Below, in pieces: positions 56,553-64,000 of a stretch of 64,000 bases of DNA. The stretch covers positions 16,044,778 to 16,108,777 of the forward strand of contig NC_052510.1 of assembly GCF_014356525.2 (NCBI RefSeq). Direction: 5' to 3'. The notes under the pieces were generated by a model. It saw only the letters and a list, made by a program, of their open reading frames with translations, ran no database searches and was not told the origin of the DNA. The DNA comes from Nilaparvata lugens. Lineage: Eukaryota > Arthropoda > Insecta > Hemiptera > Delphacidae. Numbering within the stretch: the first letter of the stretch is position 1; every line of letters begins with the position of its first letter. The translations under genes and the position numbers were made by a program.

Positions 56553-56884
56553 TATGAAGTCAAGTAGATATCCTGTTCCACAATCACACAACACATAGAG
56601 TTTTATACCAAAACGATGGCGTTTTGTTCTGATATATTGCTTGAAAAGCAGACTTCCTTAGAACAACAACAGAGATTCATCAATCACAATACTTTGAAAT
56701 GGATAGAAAACTTCAGAAAAATTACGTTTTATTTTATTCACAACATTAGAAATTTTTAAAATATGCAAACGAGCTTCTTCAGTCTCTTCAGAATTACGAG
56801 GGTAGGCTGATAAGTAATGCACATATGCTTGTAGAAGGCAAACAAAATCAAATAGCAAGATTTGGTAAAAAATAAATTAAAGTA
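56553..56884 (-). pseudogene. PGBD4-like piggyBac transposase, upstream segment
   Basis: The minus frame contains NSEETEEARLHILKISNVVN, FYPFQSIVIDESLLLF (first catalytic Asp in IDES) and, after a stop, KRHRFGIKLYVLCDCGTGYL ending LDFI at 56553, directly at the DUF7869-type element. Continuing across that element gives INMVNETAIDSVD at 44098, restoring the normal order. Nearly the same 315 bp recurs at 58504-58822. Confidence 0.85.
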
Positions 56885-56967
56885 CAAACCTTTAACTTCA
56901 AAATCATGTATTTATTTTTCTACATAGTCACTGTTAAGCATTACATTAAGCATAGTTACTGTTAAGC

Positions 56968-57172
56968 ATTTTTCCCCTTTGCTTGAATTCTTAGATCTGT
57001 GATACTTGATACTTACTTGATACTTGATGTCTTCGTCCTTGACTGGGGGTACCAGACAGACTGTGTCAAAGGTTTTAAAATATTCTAGAATAGTGGCTCC
57101 TCAGCCAGCTCAGTCAATGAATAAAACTTTTTTAAAATAGTGGCTCCTCAGCCAGCTCAGTCAATGAATAAA
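56968..57172. repeat. Local duplications between transposon copies
   Basis: TTTTTCCCCTTTGCTTGAAT to CTGTGATA (56970-57004) repeats 56407-56441. TAGTGGCTCCTCAGCCAGCT and the following 15 bp occur twice, at 57091 and 57138. Confidence 0.8.
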
Positions 57173-58502
57173 TTGGTCTATTCATTAATGCCTGTCTGAT
57201 GAGAGAGCAGAATCTAGTGCGAGGTTTATTTCTCACTTCAATTGGGAGTCTGTTATAAAATCTTAGTGCAGCTGATGGAAAACTTCTCTGCATGCTGGCC
57301 AACCGGCTGCGTGGAACTTCCAGATTGGTAGCATGGCGAGTGTTGTGGCTGTGAATTTCGTTTCTTCTCACCTACTTATGCTGATTGTCCCTGACATAGA
57401 TCAAGGAGGACAGAATATACTGACTGTATATGGTGAGAATTTTCAGTTCCTTGAAAAGTGGCCTACAATGATCTCTATGTCCTGCAAAAGAGATGATTCT
57501 GATTGCCTTCTTTTACAGTAGTAGCACATCGTGACAAGAAGGTGCGTGTCCCCACAGCAGTAGTCCATATCCGATGTGACTGTGAAACAGGGAATGGTAA
57601 GCTGATAACAGGTAGTCTCTGCAGACAATATGTCTCAGCTTCCTAAGCAGGTTTATCACCCTGGACAATCTCTTGCAGACTTCTGTCACATGGTAGCTCC
57701 ATCGCAACCTGCTGTCTATCCAGAAGCCCAGGAACTTTACTGGCTCTGCCTCCAATGTTGTCCTCTTTAGGGAACAGACTAGTAAGTTTGTTTTATCATC
57801 ATTTAACATCAGCTTGTTTGCTGCAAACCAGGTCCTGGCGACATTTAGTTGGAGAACTGATCTTTCCACCGCTTCTTCCACAGTTTTACCTCTAGCAGTC
57901 AATGTGGTATCATCTGCAAAGAGTATGGAGCTCTCATTGTTTGGGAAGTCATTCATAAGCAGGATGAAAAGCAGGGGACCCAACACTGAGCCCCGTGGCA
58001 CACCATGACCCAACACTGAGCCCTGTGGCACACCATGATCCACATTTTTAATGCCTGATGTGGCTCCCTCAAGTGAGACTACTTGCCTTCTATTTTCTAG
58101 GTAGCTTCTTAGTGTGTTCAGTACTGTTCCCTGTACACCATACTTCTCCAGCTTCTTGACAAGTATACCATGAGGCACACAGTCGAACACCTTACTCAGG
58201 TCGCAAAGTGTGATTGAAAGGAAATCTCCATGCTCGAAAGCTGACTGTATTTTTTCTGTCAGGGACATAAGTGCACTAGCAGTTGAACGACCACCTCTAA
58301 AACCATGTTGGGCCTGGTTGAGGAGGTTGTTTCTCACAAAGAAGTTTGTGATTTGCTGCTTCATCTCGGTTTCAATAACTTTGGACAATGTAGGTACTAT
58401 GGAAATAGGTCTGAAGTTTGATGGAAGTTCTGTATTTCCTTTCTTATGAATTGGCAGAGTCCTTGCTAGTTTTAATGTGTCAGGAAAAACTCCTAATCTG
58501 AA
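57132..58502 (-). pseudogene. Jockey/CR1-like reverse transcriptase with in-frame duplication
   Basis: Minus-strand blocks in order: FPDTLKLARTLPIHKKGNTE, NFRPISIVPTLSKVIETEM, HGFRGGRSTASALMSLTEK, LCDLSKVFDCVPHGILVKKL (first Asp), GVPQGSVLG, SSILFADDTTLTARG (catalytic FADD), KFLGFWIDSRLRWSYHVTEV, and in another frame EIHSHNTRHATNLEVP and ALRFYNRLPIEVRNKPRTR. A 30-bp tandem duplication (57977-58006, 58007-58036) makes GVPxGSVLG appear twice. Frameshift(s) lie between 57371 and 57513. The 5' end is cut at 58502; the element lies between two copies of a 315-bp piggyBac segment. Confidence 0.9.
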
Positions 58503-58503
58503 G

Positions 58504-59945
58504 CAATGAAGTAAAGTAGATATCCTGTTTCACAATCACACAACACATAGAGTTTTATACCAAAACGATGGCGTTTTGTTCTGATATATTGCTTGAAAAG
58601 CAGACTTCCTTTGAACAACAACAGAGATTCATCAATCACAATATTTTGAAATGGATAGAAAACTTCAGAAAAATTACGTTTTATTTTATTCACAACATTA
58701 GAAATTTTTAAAATACGCAAACGAGCTTCTTCAGTCTCTTCAGAATTAAGAGGGTAGGCTGATAAGTAATGCACATATGCTTGTAGAAGGCAAACAAAAT
58801 CAAATAGCAAGATTCGGTAAAAAATAAATTAAAACCTTTTTTTTGAAATAAATTCCAGATCATTTTTTTCTGACTTACGAGGTTTTCTCAGGTAGCTAAA
58901 AAACGTGATACGAGCTATTCATACTAAATGCTAACTTACGAGTTTTTCACACTTATTATTTCACTCAGATATGAGGTTTTTTCTTTGTATCCAAAATGTA
59001 AAATTTGGAATAAATTGTTTATAAATGAGCTGATTGAAACCAATAAACTGGTCAATATTGATCATGATTAACAAAAATAAAACAAGTAATTGGCCATCTG
59101 CTTAAAAATTGAAAATGGTAAAGGATTGAACAGAATGAAGACAACAATAATGAGAGAAATAATGAATTTTTATTCTACAACCTTTAGAATGATAACAATA
59201 ATTTATTATTATTGGGTTTCTAATTTCTAATAATGCCAACAATAAAGAGAAAAGTAATGCATTTATTCATTCTACAGCATTTAGAATAATATTATTACTT
59301 GGCTTCTAATTTCTAATATTGCTCACTGTCTTATGATAGCCAAATTTACAAGTGTCACACTATTGAAATGATCACAAACACGTTATTTATCAATTTAATC
59401 ATTATTAAAACTTATTATTATGATTGAAATCTGGATATTTTTATGCACACCCATACGAACATCAATTTATTTGGAACTTAATTATACAATGGAACATCAA
59501 TAATGTGGAGAAAAATGTCAGATAAAATGATAGAAACTAATAAAACTTAGTCATTGTCAAGTAGCAACTCATATATTCAAAACAAATATAATATAATAAA
59601 TGACTCATTATCGCTATATTATTAAACTTGAACTACATTGTCTATAATTTATCAAAAAATCTACTATAAAACGTTCTCTACTGACTAATATTAAACATGG
59701 AGCTAGTTTTCATTGAATTGAAAGTAACACTAAATTAACATGGTCTGAAATAACTTTGAGATGAAACTAGAGATTTTAAGGCAAACCACTTCAATAGGGA
59801 GAAATCAAACGAAGGAGCATTGTCAAAAATAGAATCTAAGAAACTTAAATCATAGTCTGTCATTGTCAATAAGCTATTATGAACAAAACATAATATTATC
59901 AATGACACATTATTGTCAAGTACTCATAATTCTTTAATACTAAAT
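58504..59945 (-). pseudogene. PGBD4-like piggyBac copy: coding segment plus 1.1 kb upstream region
   Basis: The minus frame 58810-58505 repeats NSEETEEARLRILKISNVVN, FYPFQNIVIDESLLLFKG, FKQYIRTKRHRFGIKLYVLC. The remainder to 59945 is AT-rich and non-coding and duplicates 45900-47114. The rest of the gene is missing at 58504, where RT sequence begins. Confidence 0.85.
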
Positions 59946-59997
59946 TATCTTCTACGACTTAAATTTTAAAACATAGTTGTAGATAAGTCTAAAATCT

Positions 59998-61552
59998 CTA
60001 CTGACCAGTTAAGCAGGGACAATCTGTTTGTCCATTACAAACTTTATGCCCAGGAGCTTGAAGGAAATGTGGCAATTTGTCATAATGAGGATGAATATCT
60101 GTAGGAAGCACTAGTTTCATTTCTTGCAAGTGTCTGAATTTCAATGGCTCAAGAGGGATTTTTGATGAATATAGAGGATGAACTAGTTCGTCTACTGATG
60201 GTCTTGTCATGTTTCTTGGAAGTTGAAAAAAATCTTCAGCAAATGAAAGTCTCATTTCCAGTGAGCCCATAGGGGTGTACTTCAGACATTTAATATCAGT
60301 TACAACTGGGTCACCTTTTCTTGTGCCTGGCCTGATTGATGATGTGAAGTTGAGGCTGCTGTATTTTTTGAAAAATGTATGATTTAGATATTTTACTTGG
60401 TAGGGCTTTGGATTAATTCGAGCTGTTTTACATATTTCAATATATCCAGCTGGGGAGTAAATTTCCCTATTCCTCATCCTTTTTTCAATTGTGCTGTGGA
60501 TACTGCACTCCATCTGAGTGTGACCTTTTTCCAGGTACTTTTATAGTCAAGCCTGTTTTCTTGAACGCAAGAAGTAAAGTATTGGACAAGATACAATTCC
60601 TATTCTGTGAGGTACAGCCATCACTCCATAGAATCACTTCTTCATACTTGTTTCTGTCCACTTCATTTGTTAAAAAATGATAGAGTATACTACAAAATTC
60701 ATCAGCACTGACTCCTCCTTCTGTTTCATCCCATAAATAACAATAGGCATCAGCTGTTTTCAGATTAAACAAAGTAAAATTATGCACTTTTAATTTTGTT
60801 TTGTAATACAAAGCTGAGGCTTTTAGTGAGGGGCTCAATAGTACAGCTTGCATGTCGAGTGTAAAAACTGCTGTCTTTTGGGTTCCAATATCATCTTCTT
60901 TGTCTTTGTTTTTCTCTTTTTGAGCATCTTCTTTCCTTTTTTGGTGGGAATGATAAATTTCGACGTCCACATTCCCCTTAGTGAATGAGCAACATAGGTC
61001 GCACTGGTCTTTTTTGGGGGAGAATAGCCCTAAATTACATTCTTCAAATACTGCACAGAAGGTGAATATAGCAGCTTGTAGATTTTCCTTATTTTCATGG
61101 CAACAATAAGCTTTATATTCCCTAAACAATTCGGATTTCGACTGCCACATGGCCTCAAGATACAATTTTGTTGTGTCCCTACGACAATAGTGGCTCTCAA
61201 GCTTAGGTAAACTGTCCAAAAACTGTTTAATGAGTTCTCTCTCTTTGCTTGGACCCTTTTTCTTCCTCTCTTGATTGGGAGTTTCTTTGTTACTTTCTGT
61301 GTTTACCCAATTCAACACAGACCATTCTCCCACTGAAAAGGTATTCAAAAACATCTTTTTACAAACTCTTACTCGGTCACCATTCTCATTTATTTTAAAA
61401 TGATAGAAAAGAGAATGACCACGGCGAGAACTTGATGCTTCTACTGTCCTTTGTTTCACAACCTTTTTTTCCACTAACTGTTCAATAAAAATTTTCTTCT
61501 CTCCTCTGTTCAATCTCCAAAACTTTGTAAATAGTTCTAACCAAAAATGCAA
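59998..61552 (-). pseudogene. Second DUF7869-type transposon protein, nearly full length, frameshifted
   Basis: From 61552 the frame gives KFWRLNRGEKKIFIEQLVEK, SSRRGHSLFYHFKINENGDR, VCKKMFLNTFSVGEWSV, SHYCRRDTTKLYLEAMWQSK, DQCDLCCSFTKGN, AVFTLDMQAVLLSPSLKASA (candidate first Asp), TEGGVSADEFCSILYHFLTN and VILWSDGCTSQNRNCILSNT (candidate second Asp). One base is lost or gained near 60520; the other frame continues LEKGHTQMECSIHSTIEKRM, YSPAGYIEICKTARINPKPY and a C-terminus CNGQTDCPCLTGQ. In relatives the motif reads MECDSIHS; the Asp is absent here. The true N-terminus may lie beyond 61552. Confidence 0.75.
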
Positions 61553-61912
61553 AAAAAAATTTTTGGAAAAAATTGAGTTACAAGGTTTTTATTCTAAGCC
61601 ATCGATAAGGAGACATAGTTTAAAATGATTCTTTCCTTCCCTGGAGCCTTCTTCTTCCTCTTCTTCAATAATTGGCTCATCTGCCACTGGGTTTGGGTCA
61701 TCTAACAGCTCATCTAACTGTCAAAACCTTGAATTCCTTGAATATAAGGTCAGACGGGAAAAATCTTGGTTTATTCAAAATAGATTCAATTATTATTAAT
61801 TTGTGCATTATGAACAGTTGTTCCAAATGGGAATTTTTAACACCCTCCCCCCCCCATACTGCTACTCCGTATTGCATTATCGACTGTACTATAGCAAAAT
61901 AAAGCATTTTAA
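61540..61912 (-). mobile_element. Jockey-like RT tail joined to an acidic ORF end (copy 1 of duplicated block E)
   Basis: The minus strand reads KMLYFAIVQSIMQYGVAVWG, GEGVKNSHLEQLFIMHKL and SDLIFKEFKVLTV (RT C-terminal blocks), then, after GACAG, an open acidic piece LDELLDDPNPVADEPIIEEE and GKNHFKLCLLIDGLE to a stop near 61592. The same block recurs at 63302-63682. A piggyBac element begins at the TTAA at 61909. Confidence 0.7.
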
Positions 61913-63052
61913 CCCTTTCGGTCATGCTTTTTTTGTATAAGTAGGAAAAATCTGAAATTTGATACTCTAATTATATTATTTTTTAATGATTTTTGAAAGT
62001 GTCAAAACATTTTTTTCACTAATAGTTATGAAAATATAACATAGTCATTAAAACGGCCAAAATTACTCAAAGGTAATTAGTCTTTTCCATAAATTGCACA
62101 AATGTTATTATTGGTAAAAAAACATATTCTAGGCATTTACAAGTCTTATTCGACATGAAATAACATGGTGTAGATATGATAATATATATTACAAAAATTT
62201 GGAGCAATGAAAGTAGAAGATTTGTAAGTTTGGAATGTGAATTTCAACAAATATGTTATCAATAATGAAAAATAAAAATTATTTACAAAAAACACTACTC
62301 ATTACAAAACACAATTACAAATTACAAAAGCATTATGATAATAAATGGATATAAATTTAAAAATTAATATGATGAAAAAGCAAAATATGATGGAAACATT
62401 CAACAGGAATTTTACAGTCTTATTTATCATGGAATGATTTAAAACAGTTTCGGTTTTTTGTAATGCAGAGATGTACCTGACATTTGGAACAATAAAAGTG
62501 TGTTTTTTTCTGGCACTTGTTATTTTTACACCGTAGGCCATCCCTACTTCCATCGAATTCTGGCATGTGGTCGGTTCTGTCTTGGTGTACATCTGGAATT
62601 GGTCTTTCTTCAGCCACCAATCTTGGAACTCTTGGAGCTGGCAGTGCTTCATTTTCTGCAGAAGGTCTGCCTCTCTTCTTCCCACGGCTTTGATTGCAGA
62701 GTATTAATGCCTGTGACACATGCTGTCGGAAATGAATGAGGTCCAGCACATCCTTCCTTGGAACATTCATTGCCTTTGCATCTTTGATATACTCAAGCCA
62801 ACTGTTCGTGAGGGCCAGGTCGATAGAATGGTCAATCATTCTGAGTGTCCATTTTCGAGCTCTAACGAAGATCCTATACAATGATATGAGAAAATCGAGC
62901 TTATCTACACCCCCCATACTTTTGTTGTATAACTTTATTGCCTCTGGGCGTGGAACTTCAACATACTGTTTTGTAATTTTGTTCCATCTTCTGCATGACT
63001 CAATATCTCCACATCCTACAAAATTGGAAGCTACAAGGACTCCTTTGTTGTC
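61909..63052 (-). pseudogene. piggyBac element end with transposase C-terminus (copy 2)
   Basis: TTAA at 61909-61912 is followed by CCCTTTCGGTCATGC, a piggyBac-type end, exactly at a TTAA that is uninterrupted in the sister sequence at 63680. 62034-63052 is nearly identical to 53839-54857 and encodes the third-Asp block MGGVDKLDFLISLYRIF and the cysteine domain. The transposase is cut at 63052, before the second Asp. Confidence 0.9.
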
Positions 63053-63301
63053 TATGAAGATTATTGAGTATGAAAATTACTTACCTAGCTTCAATCTCCA
63101 GTTAAAAACAGTATTATAAGTTGGATATAACTGTGAGAAATCATCAACTGAAACGTGCACATGAAGAACAGATGTACGAGGTTTTCTCTCTACAAACTGT
63201 AGCCTACGAATATATGAGGTTTATATTTTGCTCACCAGATAGCAATAAAGAGCAAAAATCATCATTTTGACGATTAGAATGTGTGAGATACGAGGTCTTC
63301 T
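63053..63301. other. Short non-coding linker
   Basis: No gene is seen. It contains CGAGGTTTTCTC and TATGAGGTTTATATTTTGC motifs also found near 58880-58980, so it is probably transposon debris. Confidence 0.35.
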
Positions 63302-64000
63302 AACCAAAAATGCAAAAAAAAATTTTTTGGAAAAAATTGAGTTACAAGGTTTTTATTCTAAGCCATCGATAAGGAGACATAGTTTAAAATGATTCTTTCC
63401 TTCCCTGGAGCCTTCTTCTTCCTCTTCTTCAATAATTGGCTCATCTGCCACTGGGTTCGGGTCATCTAACAGCTCATCTAACTGTCAAAACCTTGAATTC
63501 CTTGAATATAAGGTCAGACGGGAAAAATCTTGGTTTATTCAAAATAGATTCAATTATTATTAATTTGTGCATTATGAACAGTTGTTCCAAATGGGAATTA
63601 TAACACCCTCCTCCCCCTTACTGCTACTCCGTATTGCATTATCGACTGTAGCCTACTATAGCAAAATAAAGCATTTTAAGATGAGTTGGATTCAGAATTT
63701 TTCTAGCTGCATAAAATTTGTAAGAGAGGTATTTCATCCTTCTGCAAATGAATTTAATATGGATATCCCATTTCAGGTTCTCATCTATATAGAAACCTAG
63801 ATATTTACAATTTTTAACTTTACTAATGATAGGACAAGTGCAGGAGTTGGGGTCAAGGTTGCAATTTGAATGGAGTTTCAAGTTTAATTCTCTATCGGGC
63901 TGTCCTAATTTATTGAAAGAAAAGGTAATATAGTTGGTTCTTTGTATGTTTAAGCTCAAATTATTTTTATCTAGCCACTTTTTTATGCTCAAGCAATTTT
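63302..64000 (-). mobile_element. Jockey-like RT fragment with acidic ORF end (copy 2 of block E), continues past the window
   Basis: The minus frame from the window edge reads SIKKWLDKNNLSLNIQRTNY, SKVKNCKYLGFYIDENLKWD, ICRRMKYLSYKFYAARKILN and PTHLKMLYFAIV, the post-YADD blocks of Jockey/CR1 RTs. After a short frame disturbance it runs into the same tail and acidic piece as copy 1. The TTAA that hosts a piggyBac in copy 1 is intact here. Confidence 0.85.

Overview
The window is AT-rich, intron-bearing eukaryotic nuclear DNA dominated by fossil transposable elements. The transposon mix is piggyBac, pogo/Tigger, Mutator-like, hAT-like and mariner-like DNA elements, Jockey/CR1-like and RTE-like non-LTR elements, a Penelope-like piece, a Gypsy-like LTR element and a BEL/Pao Gag. 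Together with an insect-type eIF5A retrocopy this suggests an insect genome, most likely a hemipteran such as a planthopper; the species is inference. There is no sign of bacterial genes, rRNA, tRNA or CRISPR.

Layout. 0-1 kb: RTE-like reverse transcriptase (RT) tail and a piggyBac-type MITE. 1.68-2.38 kb: the one clear host gene piece, the last two exons of a MANEA-like endo-alpha-1,2-mannosidase. 3-10 kb: eroded retroelement pieces, one possible terminal exon of an unknown gene (4.75-4.89 kb) and a piggyBac N-terminus. 10.0-12.6 kb: a fold-back, Mutator-like element with arms of about 830 bp. 13.4-19.8 kb: a Gypsy-like LTR element with a Gag-like ORF and no pol, inserted inside a Jockey-like RT gene. 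20.4-29.9 kb: ends of one piggyBac family enclose a nearly intact transposase (one frameshift, one nonsense codon), a broken pogo/Tigger gene and other debris. 30.1-31.7 kb: a minus-strand exon of about 40 tandem 12-residue repeats with nonsense codons. 33.7-40.5 kb: five DNA transposons nested in one another, each with recognisable ends. 42-57 kb: a PGBD4-like piggyBac gene split by an eIF5A retrocopy and by a 12.4-kb element encoding a DUF7869-type protein, which itself hosts a truncated BEL/Pao Gag-protease and another piggyBac. 57-64 kb: Jockey-like RTs, a second DUF7869-type gene, and direct duplications of blocks seen earlier.

The genes do not form a pathway. Apart from MANEA and perhaps the unknown terminal exon, everything supported is mobile-element sequence, nearly all defective. 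The value of the window is its insertion stratigraphy: target-site duplications, terminal repeats and reading frames that rejoin across insertions let the order of events be read directly.
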